53,332 bases of DNA, from NCBI GenBank assembly GCA_016342495.1, contig JAEIOG010000028.1, positions 1-53,332 on the forward strand, written 5' to 3'. The notes under the pieces were generated by a model, which saw nothing but the letters and a program-made list of their open reading frames with translations, was not told the origin of the DNA and did no database searches. A program made the translations under genes and the position numbers. Position 1 is the first letter of the stretch, and each line of letters opens with the position of its first letter. Shown here one piece after another: positions 34,652-42,957 of this stretch. This DNA comes from Phycisphaerae bacterium. GTDB taxonomy: Bacteria; Planctomycetota; Phycisphaerae; Sedimentisphaerales; SM23-30.

Positions 34652-35323
34652 GTGGAAAATAGAACAAAATCATATTATTTTTTTATGATATTTCTTGTGA
34701 TACATGTATTAGGTATCACATACATAATGTGCAGCCAATGTAAAGATATGTATGCGCATATTGCACTTGCTTCGACTTCGCATTTTAATAAGTTGATTAA
34801 TATCTATGGCGAATTAGAAATTATTAAAGAAGATAATGGAGAATATCCTGAATCTTTGAATGATTTCTGGTTTTATGATGAAGAAAATTGTGCTTTGCGA
34901 TTTAATGATAGTGTGATTTTTTGGCAAACAGATAATTTAGAGGATGCAGAACAAAATAAAAAGAAAGTACAGTATGAAATAAATGAAAGAGCTCTTGTTC
35001 TTGTTTATCTAGGTGATGACCTGAAAGTAGGCGGTTCAGAACGTGATAATGATTTTGTTATAGTTAATGGTAAAAGAGTCCCTTACTCATTGAAGGATTT
35101 TATGCGTACCGGTACATTCTTTAAGACGCTTATACTTTCCTTGATAATTTCTATTTTATTTTCGCTATCTTTTTTCAAGATAATGCGAAAGAATAAATTG
35201 GATAAAGAACCGTCAACCGGTGGTATGATCGGTATGCTGATTTATGCTGGAATGTTGATAATTGTTGAGTTTGGCTTTGCTTTTGGTGTTTTATTGGCCC
35301 ATGTTTTACCGCCTTATCATTAA
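34652..35323 (+). CDS. Membrane protein of unknown function (pseudopilin-like middle)
   Basis: 223 residues from a GTG at 34652. One N-terminal membrane helix (about 9-28, FFMIFLVIHVLGITYIM), a ~100-residue soluble part that begins FNKLINIYGELEIIKEDNGEYPESL (reminiscent of pseudopilin YxxDNGxYP), and two C-terminal helices (about 150-172 and 190-220). The ribosome site is weak. The DNA is AT-rich compared with the flanking ruv genes. Its stop overlaps the next ATG (TAATG), so the two genes are translationally coupled. Confidence 0.6.
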   Translation: MENRTKSYYFFMIFLVIHVLGITYIMCSQCKDMYAHIALASTSHFNKLINIYGELEIIKEDNGEYPESLNDFWFYDEENCALRFNDSVIFWQTDNLEDAEQNKKKVQYEINERALVLVYLGDDLKVGGSERDNDFVIVNGKRVPYSLKDFMRTGTFFKTLILSLIISILFSLSFFKIMRKNKLDKEPSTGGMIGMLIYAGMLIIVEFGFAFGVLLAHVLPPYH

Positions 35324-35826
35324 TGATGAATATAGAAGTATATGATAATAACGCTTTAAATTGGCTGCGCCATTGTCGCAAGACGGCATTTACATATATG
35401 GCTGACAGATTATTTATTTGTTGTGTTGTCTTGTATTTTATCAACAGATTGGTTTTAAAACCAATCACCGTTGGTAAAATAGATTTCTTTCATAGTTATT
35501 TTAATGATTTAATTTGTATACCATTTTTGTTGCCAGTAGTGTTGTATTTAGCTAAAATATTAAAACTGCGAACTCATGATGAACCTCCTGATATTTATGA
35601 GTTGGTTTTCCATGTATTATTATGGTCTGTTGTTTTTGAATTTTATGGCCCTGTTTTTGGACAAAGACATAACTATCCGATCATAGGTGACCCTTGGGAT
35701 GTTGTTTGCTATGCATCCGGTGCATTACTCGCAGGTATTTACTGGAACCTTGATATTAAAAAAATATTTCGTAGTTTTAAGCTGTGTAAATCTACAGATA
35801 AAAAAATTGGAATTAAAAATGATTGA
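35323..35826 (+). CDS. Membrane protein of unknown function
   Basis: 167 residues with several hydrophobic helices (about 30-45, 65-82, 90-110, 130-147). The start overlaps the previous stop by one base. Its C-terminus overlaps the threonine aldolase start by eight bases (ATG 35819, TGA 35824). No family is recognised. It appears to form an inserted pair with the 34652 gene in the ruvA-ruvB interval. Confidence 0.65.
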   Translation: MMNIEVYDNNALNWLRHCRKTAFTYMADRLFICCVVLYFINRLVLKPITVGKIDFFHSYFNDLICIPFLLPVVLYLAKILKLRTHDEPPDIYELVFHVLLWSVVFEFYGPVFGQRHNYPIIGDPWDVVCYASGALLAGIYWNLDIKKIFRSFKLCKSTDKKIGIKND

Positions 35827-36838
35827 TTTAAGAAGTGACACTGTAACAAAGCCTGGCGATGCAATGCGACAAGCGATGGCCAACGCAATCGTTGGCGATG
35901 ATATTCTGGAGCACGATCCAACCGTCGAAAAACTTGAAACTGCGGTAGCTCAGCTGCTCGGCAAAGAAGCAGCACTTTTCATGCCATCAGGTATCATGAC
36001 CAACCAGATCGCTTTACGTTGTCATACCCAGCCGGGCGATGAGATTATTCTCGATTCTCAGGCACATATTTATTATTATGAAGCTGGTGGCCCGGCGGCT
36101 TTGTCTGGTGTGTCATGCAATTTAATTGATGGCGACCGTATGCGTTTCACCGCCGAACAAGTCAAAACTGTTCTTCGTCCGGTCAACCAGCATTTTGCCC
36201 CGACAAAATTGATCTGCATTGAAAATACTACCAATCGGGGTGGCGGGGCAATTTGGCCTCTGGAACAAATCAAAGAAGTCCACGACCTTGCCCGCGAAAA
36301 CAATATTGCAATGCACCTCGATGGCGCCAGGCTCTGGAATGCCACTGCTGAAACTGGAATATCCGAAAAAGATTATTCCCAATATTTCGATACAATCAGC
36401 GTTTGCTTTTCTAAAGGACTTGGCGCACCGGTTGGCTCGGTCTTGGCTGGCCCTGAAGCAATTATGGAAAAGGCCCATCGTTTCCGCAGAATGTTTGGCG
36501 GCGCTATGCGTCAGTCCGGCATCATCGCAGCCGGGGCGCTGTTTGCCCTGGAAAATAATCGGGATAGATTGAAACAGGATCATGCCAACGCAAAAAAACT
36601 TGCCGATGGCATAGCCAACCTGCCAGGTGTAAAAGTTGAAATCCAAAGCGTTCAGACCAACATTCTCTGCTTTGATGTCACAACCATGCCCGCAACCGAA
36701 ATGGTAAAAAAGCTTAAAGCTCACAATATTGCTATGCTGAACATAGGCCCCCAGACAGTTCGGGCCGTCACCAATCTTGGCGTGACTGAAAATGATATTG
36801 AAACAACGATTAAAGTTTTTATGGAAATATTGAATTAA
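35819..36838 (+). CDS. ltaE: Low-specificity L-threonine aldolase
   Basis: 339 residues from the ATG at 35819; the longer open frame upstream is the neighbour's overlap. Motifs: MIDLRSDTVTKPGDAM at the start, GDDILEHDPTVEKLE, MTNQIAL, the Asp/His region HLDGARLWNA, and the PLP lysine in VCFSKGLGAPVGS. It cleaves L-threonine and allo-threonine to glycine and acetaldehyde. It overlaps the membrane gene ahead of it and lies between ruvA and ruvB without functional relation. Confidence 0.93.
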   Translation: MIDLRSDTVTKPGDAMRQAMANAIVGDDILEHDPTVEKLETAVAQLLGKEAALFMPSGIMTNQIALRCHTQPGDEIILDSQAHIYYYEAGGPAALSGVSCNLIDGDRMRFTAEQVKTVLRPVNQHFAPTKLICIENTTNRGGGAIWPLEQIKEVHDLARENNIAMHLDGARLWNATAETGISEKDYSQYFDTISVCFSKGLGAPVGSVLAGPEAIMEKAHRFRRMFGGAMRQSGIIAAGALFALENNRDRLKQDHANAKKLADGIANLPGVKVEIQSVQTNILCFDVTTMPATEMVKKLKAHNIAMLNIGPQTVRAVTNLGVTENDIETTIKVFMEILN

Positions 36839-36845
36839 GATAAAC

Positions 36846-38286
36846 ATGCTATCATATAAAGATAATAAATATTATTCTGAAATTGTTCAGGAACTTTGCA
36901 AATTACCTAAAGAGCAAGAATGGCTTGAATTTAAGGCCAACAAGGCAAAACCCAATGATATTGGTGAATATATTTCTGCTCTGGCTAATTCTGCGGTACT
37001 TGTAAGCAAACCTCATGCTTATTTGGTTTGGGGTATCTCAGATGATTCACATGAAGTTATTGGTACCAGTTTTGACCCTGATATTACTCAAATAGGAAAT
37101 GAACAGTTGGAAAATTGGATTCTTAAACTATTGACTCCGAAAATAGAATTCAATTTTCATAAACTAATTATTGATAAAAAAAGTGTGGTACTTTTGGAAA
37201 TTCGTTGTGCAACTCATCAGCCTGTTCAATTCCAAAATGTTGAATACATTCGAATAGGATCTTATAATAAAAAATTGAAAGATTATGCAGAAATCGAACG
37301 CAAACTTTGGAGATTATTTGATCAGACTCCATTTGAAGAACAATCAGCTATTGAAAATATTAATGCTGAAGAAGTGTTTAGACTTTTAAATTATCCATCG
37401 TATTTTGAGTTATTTGATTTGCCATTACCCGAAAACAGAGATGGCATTTTAGATAGACTTAGCCACGATGGCATTATAAAATTGCATCAGAACAAAAAGT
37501 GGGATATAACTAATTTAGGTGCAATACTATTTGCAAAGAAATTATCTGATTTTAATCATCTAGCAAGAAAAACTGTTAGGGTTATTATTTATAAAGATAA
37601 TAGCCGAAAAGAGACAATTAAAGAGTTTGAGGGGAACAAAGGTTATGCTTGTGGATATGAAGGCTTAATTCAGTTGATTAATGATTTGTTGCCTACAAAT
37701 GAAGTGATAGGGCAGGCATTGCGAAAAAACGTTAAGATGTATCCTGAATTAGCAGTGCGAGAACTTGTTGCTAATGCTATTATTCATCAGGACTTTTCTA
37801 TAAAAGGCACTGGTCCAATGATTGAAATATTTATGGATCGTATGGAAATAACTAATCCTGGCCAGCCATTGGTTGACACTCAAAGATTTCTCGATTATCC
37901 ACCCCGTTCAAGAAATGAATTACTAGCTTCATTATTAAGACGAGTAGGTATTTGCGAGGAACGTGGTAGCGGAATTGACAAAGTTGTTTCCCAAACAGAG
38001 TTATTTCAGCTACCTGCGCCACTATTTGAAACTTTTTGCTCATAAACCATATAGCGAAATGGACAAAGAAGACCGTGTTAGGGCTTGCTATTTACATGCT
38101 TGCTTGAACTATGTTAATTGTGTAGATACGACAAATTCAACTGTTCGCCAAAGGTTTCAAATAGAAACTCATAATAGTGCCTTAGCTTCACGTATTATTA
38201 AAGATGCTATAAATGCCGACAAGATTCGTTTATACAACCCTGAGCAGTCCAGGAAATATGCCAGATATGTACCTTTTTGGGCTTAG
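36846..38286 (+). pseudogene. AlbA_2/RecG-like ATP-binding regulator, frameshifted near the C-terminus
   Basis: Frame 1 (36846-38045) encodes 399 residues: an AlbA_2 DNA-binding domain (EWLEFKANKAKPNDIGEYISALANSAVL), a middle region and a HATPase_c_4 domain (RELVANAIIHQDFS..G, MEITNPG). It then runs ELFQLPAPLFE and stops at TFCS. A +1 frame carries on at once with LFAHKPYSEMDKEDRVRACYLHACLNYV...YARYVPFWA to 38286, which is the normal end of this family. Family members usually have several residues (..TRVT..) between LPAP.F and LFAHK, so roughly 20-23 bases appear lost at about 38030. The gene is probably inactive or makes a truncated product. Confidence 0.8.
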
Positions 38287-38488
38287 CTAATCTTATTTGA
38301 TGGCATTTTGATAGAATTGAAATAAAATTAATATTGAATAAATGACAATTAACATTAAACTCCTGTAAATAAAGGACTTAAGGACTTTTTGATGGTCCTG
38401 CTTTATTTGATCCTTATTTGATAGACGCCTACTATTTGGGCCCTCCAGCAGGCGATGTTAATCATAAAATACTTAATTGGAAAACAAT

Positions 38489-39496
38489 ATGGCACTTGAA
38501 AGAATAATAGATCCTGAATTCCGTGACCCTGGTGAGCAAGGCTACGACCTGGCTTTGCGACCGCAGTATATCAAAGACTGCATCGGTCAGGAAAAACTGA
38601 TTGAAAAAATCATGATCGCAATTACCGCCGCCAAACAGCGTAGCGAACCCATGGAGCATACCCTGTTTCATGGCCCCCCCGGCCTGGGCAAGACTACTAT
38701 CGCCCATGTCATTGCCAACGAAATGGATACTAATCTGAGATTTTCTTCCGGTCCGGCTCTGACCCGTCCGGGCGACCTGATGGGGATTCTGACCAATCTC
38801 GAACATGGCGATATCCTTTTTATTGATGAAATCCATCGGCTGCCGGCGGTTGTTGAAGAATTCATTTATCCGGCCATGGAAGATTTCCGCGTGGATTTCA
38901 CCGTTGATTCTGGTATGCACGCCAAGACCATTAATATCCCGCTGAAACCTTTCACCTTAATTGGCGCAACGACTCGCGCTGGTCTGATTACCGCCCCAAT
39001 GCGGGCACGATTTGGCATTCAGCATCATCTGGAATTCTGGTCTGAGCTAAATCTTCGCCAATGTGTCGCTCGTTCAGCTAATTTATTAAATGTTCCCTGT
39101 GATGATGATTCAATGGCTTTGATTGCAAGTTGCAGCCGCGGCACCCCTCGTATCGCTAATCGGCTTTTACGCCGTGTTCGTGATTTTGCCCAGGTGCATG
39201 GCTCTGGTCCTATAACTGTATCGCTGGCTCAGCAGGCTTTACGCATTGAAGAAATTGATGAACTTGGTTTGGATAATCATGACCGTAACTATCTCAAAGC
39301 TTTGATTAAAACTTATAAAGGTGGCCCGGCAGGTGTTGAAGCCTTAGCGGCTACCTTAGGCGATGAACGTGACACCCTTGAAGATGTTGTCGAACCATAT
39401 CTTTTACAAATCGGTTTCCTTGCCCGCACCCGTCAGGGGCGCGTCGCTACTGAAGCTGCTTATAAACATCTTGGTTTGGCTAACACTAATGAATAA
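38489..39496 (+). CDS. ruvB: Holliday junction branch migration ATPase RuvB
   Basis: 335 residues from the ATG at 38489 (a TTG at 38477 is rejected). AAA+ motor with Walker A GPPGLGKTT, Walker B LFIDEIHRLP, sensor 1 GATTRAGL, the arginine-finger region RARFGIQ, and a C-terminal winged helix (IGFLARTRQGRVAT). It drives branch migration with RuvA. Split from ruvCA by about 3.9 kb of unrelated genes. Confidence 0.97.
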   Translation: MALERIIDPEFRDPGEQGYDLALRPQYIKDCIGQEKLIEKIMIAITAAKQRSEPMEHTLFHGPPGLGKTTIAHVIANEMDTNLRFSSGPALTRPGDLMGILTNLEHGDILFIDEIHRLPAVVEEFIYPAMEDFRVDFTVDSGMHAKTINIPLKPFTLIGATTRAGLITAPMRARFGIQHHLEFWSELNLRQCVARSANLLNVPCDDDSMALIASCSRGTPRIANRLLRRVRDFAQVHGSGPITVSLAQQALRIEEIDELGLDNHDRNYLKALIKTYKGGPAGVEALAATLGDERDTLEDVVEPYLLQIGFLARTRQGRVATEAAYKHLGLANTNE

Positions 39497-39654
39497 AACA
39501 ATATTACTTGGCACGAAAGTATACTCATAATAATTGAGTTTTTCCATTTTGCCTACCTATAAGTTCATATACTGTAAGGCTTTAGCGTTGGCTCTGCCAG
39601 ATTAAATCATACCCTTTGGGTATAACACGATTAAATTAAACAAAAGGAATTAAA

Positions 39655-40368
39655 ATGTATCTCTTACCAGCTATTGATCTTCGCGAAGGACGTTGTGTCC
39701 GATTAATTCAGGGTGACTATGATCGCCAGATAAATTATAATGATGATCCTGTTGCCCAGGCCCAGCAATTCGAAAATGATGGTGCCCAATGGCTGCATGT
39801 CGTCGACCTTGATGGTGCTCTTAAAGGTGGCCAATACAATCTTGAGGTTTTGCGTGAGATTCGCCAGGGAACTAAGCTGCAAATCCAAGTCGGTGGCGGT
39901 GTCCGTGACACCAAATCGATCAATAAGCTTTTGGCCTGTGGCATTACTCGCGTTATTATCGGAACCAGTGCATTGGAAAAACCAGATTGGTTCAAACAGG
40001 TCGTCCATGATTACCCTTTTAAAATTGTCCTTGGGCTTGATGCCCGTGATGGAATGATCGCCACCCGTGGCTGGAAACATACCGCCGAAATGACTGCTAT
40101 AGCTATGGCTGCTGATGTCAGCGATTGGCCCTTGGCTGCTATTGTCTATACTGATATCGCCAAAGATGGTATGCTTACCGGACCTAACTACGAAGCTACC
40201 GAAAATGTCGCAAAGGCTACTTCTGCCCCGATTATCGCTTCCGGTGGCGTCGGTGCCCTCGATCATATCGAAAAACTAAATCAGCTTCCTATCGCCGGTA
40301 CGATTGTAGGCAGAGCTCTCTACGAAAATAAATTTACCCTTGAACAAGCTCTTCAAATTGTTAAATAA
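39655..40368 (+). CDS. hisA: Phosphoribosylformimino-5-aminoimidazole carboxamide ribotide isomerase HisA
   Basis: 237 residues, TIM barrel. PAIDLREG with the catalytic Asp at the start; VVDLDGA; QVGGGVRD; and YTDIAKDGML with the second catalytic Asp; then SGGV and GRALYE phosphate sites. It catalyses the fourth step of histidine synthesis. Start preceded by AAGGAA. No other his genes are near. Confidence 0.96.
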   Translation: MYLLPAIDLREGRCVRLIQGDYDRQINYNDDPVAQAQQFENDGAQWLHVVDLDGALKGGQYNLEVLREIRQGTKLQIQVGGGVRDTKSINKLLACGITRVIIGTSALEKPDWFKQVVHDYPFKIVLGLDARDGMIATRGWKHTAEMTAIAMAADVSDWPLAAIVYTDIAKDGMLTGPNYEATENVAKATSAPIIASGGVGALDHIEKLNQLPIAGTIVGRALYENKFTLEQALQIVK

Positions 40369-40610
40369 ATAATGGCGTATTACCATAAATAGCTCGAGCA
40401 TCCTGCTTGACCTTTCTTCTAAAACAATCTAAAACAATCTAAAAAATACACTCAGTTGTTTAGCCTGTAACCTTTACATCGCTACATTACCTTACCCTCA
40501 TGGTAGGCCCTGTGTCGCAGGCTCACAATAATTTTCAAACATCTATTTTTCAAATTAAGATGTGACTTAAAAAGGTCGATATCTTCTGTGGAAACAATTA
40601 TAGTATCCGT

Positions 40611-40634
40611 AGGGGCTATCGGCCCTTTTTTTTT
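40611..40634 (+). terminator. Terminator-like hairpin immediately upstream of the PilZ gene
   Basis: AGGGGC-TATC-GGCCCT forms a short GC stem followed by eight T, ending only eight bases before the PilZ gene's ribosome site. It may end hisA transcription or act as a leader attenuator for the PilZ operon. I see no known riboswitch aptamer upstream. Confidence 0.6.
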
Positions 40635-40651
40635 GATTAATGGAGATGATT

Positions 40652-41083
40652 ATGGACCCGCATCAAAACGATGGCATAACACTTAATGACGAACAATTGG
40701 GTTTTGATTTGTTGCAGGAAATTGAAAATCAGACTAGTGACCATATTAAACAGCAAAGAAATCATGAACGCCTGACGATCAAAGCCCATGTATTGCTTCA
40801 ACCGGGTAATTCCAGCGAGTTTATGAATTATAAAATTCAGGGCATCACTGGTGATATATCTGTATCTGGCTGCCAGATGATGCTGCCTGTACCTGCAAAA
40901 GTTGGCGATATATATAGGCTTTCTTTTCAGGATGAATTATCACAGTTGCCAATGGTATTTGGCAGATGTCTTCGTTGTAAGCTTGTAAGTGAAGATGCTT
41001 TTGAAGCTGGATTTTCTTTTTTTAGTCCCATAACCTTGCCATCAGTGGTGGCAGTACCCTCTGAAATGACTTCATTGATATAA
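40652..41083 (+). CDS. PilZ-domain protein (probable c-di-GMP receptor)
   Basis: 143 residues from the ATG at 40652 (GGAG six bases upstream; an ATG at 40640 lies on the Shine-Dalgarno). A PilZ fold is suggested by RNHERLTIKAHVLL (basic RxxxR-like N-terminal motif) and GDISVSGCQMM (the D/NxSxxG motif). The C-terminus LRCKLVSEDAFEAGFSFF is the last strand. It probably binds c-di-GMP and reports it to a partner. The next gene starts two bases after the stop (or 41140), so it is linked to the HlyD/M50 genes. Confidence 0.75.
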   Translation: MDPHQNDGITLNDEQLGFDLLQEIENQTSDHIKQQRNHERLTIKAHVLLQPGNSSEFMNYKIQGITGDISVSGCQMMLPVPAKVGDIYRLSFQDELSQLPMVFGRCLRCKLVSEDAFEAGFSFFSPITLPSVVAVPSEMTSLI

Positions 41084-41139
41084 TTATGAGCATAAAAAAC
41101 CCCGAAAAATCAAATACAGTCATTACCGGGGAGGGGAAA

Positions 41140-42957
41140 ATGGCTGAAACTTGCCAGACTATTGGACAATTAGCCCAAAGCTGTGCAAGCCAACCTGAAT
41201 TTTATTATAAAGCTTTAGCAATAATATCTCAGGCTTTTAATAGTCCCTATGCAAAAATAAATGTCAGGTTGCAGGCCGGAGTTGTCGATAATTATCATCA
41301 CAATGGGCCTACCGATCCAAAGTTCTGGCAGGAAGCAGTTTCGTCTCAGCTTAATGATACTATCAATGCCGGCAGGGAAAAACTAAAATTTCATCGTAGC
41401 AAAAATGCCGACACAGATTTATCAATTGCGATTATCTCCAGTGCCATCATAAACAAAGGCAAAACTATTGGTGCTATCGCTTTGGTGTGCCAGAGCTCAA
41501 CCCAAAAAGATGCTCAGGTTAATCAGGTCCTTTTGGATAGTTTAACTCAGCTAATCAGTGGTTTGGCACAAAATATTGGACAACTTAAAACTGAACCAGA
41601 CAAAAAAAATCTGGAACAACTCGGTAATCTTGCCAAAGCCGCCGGATATTCTTCTCAAAAAGAATTAGCCTTTGCGATGGTCAATAATCTTTGTAACCGC
41701 ACCGGATGTGACCAGATGTCATTAAGCTCAGTCTCAAATAATAAAGTCAGTATGGTTGCGGTATCGGGACATGACAACGTAAGTAAAAGTTCGTTGGAAA
41801 TTGCCTGCATTATTGGCGCAATGAGTGAAGCCGTTGATATGCGGAAGACTCTTTGCTATCAACATGATAAGCAAAACCAGCAGCTTGATTACCGATTACA
41901 TCGCAAATGGCATGAATTTGCAGGCCAGGGATGTGTGGCATCAATACCGCTGATAACTGATGGGCAGGTTAATGTTGTTATAAGCCTGAAACGCTTAGCG
42001 CACAATCCTTTTACGGATAAAGAACTTGCCGAAATCCAAAAGATGACCGAAACATATGCTTTGGCATTTCCGCTGATACAGAAAGCTAATCGTAGCCTGG
42101 TCAATCATCTGTCAGAATCTCTGCGAAACTCTGTTGCTAAAACTTTCAAGCCTGGCTATTGGGCCCATAAAGCTATGCTTCTGGCAAGTTTGCTCGCAAT
42201 TACGTGGTTTATCTTTGGCACTATGCAATATAGCATAACTGTTCCAGCTAAAATTAAGCCCGCCAGCATCCGACATATTTCAGCTGCTCATAATGCCATG
42301 CTTATTGAATCCAATATTGTCGAAGGCGATATTGTTAACAAAGGTGATATTCTTTGTCGTTTCGACAATCAGCAATTACAACTGGAAAATAATAACCTGC
42401 ATGCTCAACTCGAAATAGCAAATATTGACATTAGTTATTATACCAGTCAGGCCGACGATATTAGTCTTCAGCAAAGCAAAGCTAAAGCTCAACTGCTAAA
42501 GGCCCAGATAGAAATCATTAATAATAAAATTGCACAAACAGTTGTCCGGGCGCCATTTGATGGAGTTATTATTCAGGGCGACCTGCGCAAACAAATTGGC
42601 CAGACCATGGATATTGGTCAACCATTATTCCAGATCGCATCTGACCAGGGATGGGCCGTTGAATTAATGATACCTGAAAACTCGATAACGAATATTAGAG
42701 CTGGCTTAAATGGAATATTAGCGATTAATGCCCGACCTGATATTGTATCAGAACTGGCTATTCAGCAAGTTGCCCCCGGTGCAACTATTGACCAAGAAAA
42801 AAATATATATATTTGCCAGGCCAATATTGATATGGATCAGCAATGGGTCAAATCAGGCATGGAAGGGACAGCTAAAATACAAATTGGGCCACGCAAACCA
42901 TGGTGGATCTTTACCCATAAAATTATCGATTATATACATCTGAATCTTTGGCTATGA
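41140..42957 (+). CDS. GAF-HlyD membrane fusion (adaptor) protein
   Basis: 605 residues from the ATG at 41140, which has GGGGAGGGG upstream; an ATG at 41086 would add 18 residues. The N-terminal ~310 residues include one or two GAF-like domains. A single membrane helix (about 337-358, AMLLASLLAITWFIFGT) leads to a periplasmic HlyD/biotinyl-lipoyl part: VPAKIKPASIRHISAAHNAMLIES, a hairpin rich in Gln and Leu, VRAPFDGVI, and a beta-barrel ending KPWWIFTHK. Such proteins couple inner-membrane machines to export. The next gene starts inside its stop codon (ATGA). Cytoplasmic GAF domains on an adaptor are unusual. Confidence 0.82.
   Translation: MAETCQTIGQLAQSCASQPEFYYKALAIISQAFNSPYAKINVRLQAGVVDNYHHNGPTDPKFWQEAVSSQLNDTINAGREKLKFHRSKNADTDLSIAIISSAIINKGKTIGAIALVCQSSTQKDAQVNQVLLDSLTQLISGLAQNIGQLKTEPDKKNLEQLGNLAKAAGYSSQKELAFAMVNNLCNRTGCDQMSLSSVSNNKVSMVAVSGHDNVSKSSLEIACIIGAMSEAVDMRKTLCYQHDKQNQQLDYRLHRKWHEFAGQGCVASIPLITDGQVNVVISLKRLAHNPFTDKELAEIQKMTETYALAFPLIQKANRSLVNHLSESLRNSVAKTFKPGYWAHKAMLLASLLAITWFIFGTMQYSITVPAKIKPASIRHISAAHNAMLIESNIVEGDIVNKGDILCRFDNQQLQLENNNLHAQLEIANIDISYYTSQADDISLQQSKAKAQLLKAQIEIINNKIAQTVVRAPFDGVIIQGDLRKQIGQTMDIGQPLFQIASDQGWAVELMIPENSITNIRAGLNGILAINARPDIVSELAIQQVAPGATIDQEKNIYICQANIDMDQQWVKSGMEGTAKIQIGPRKPWWIFTHKIIDYIHLNLWL

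Noticed and set aside
40370-40650. c-di-GMP (GEMM) riboswitch upstream of the PilZ gene
   Set aside because: No recognisable GEMM core could be found by eye; only a terminator-like hairpin.
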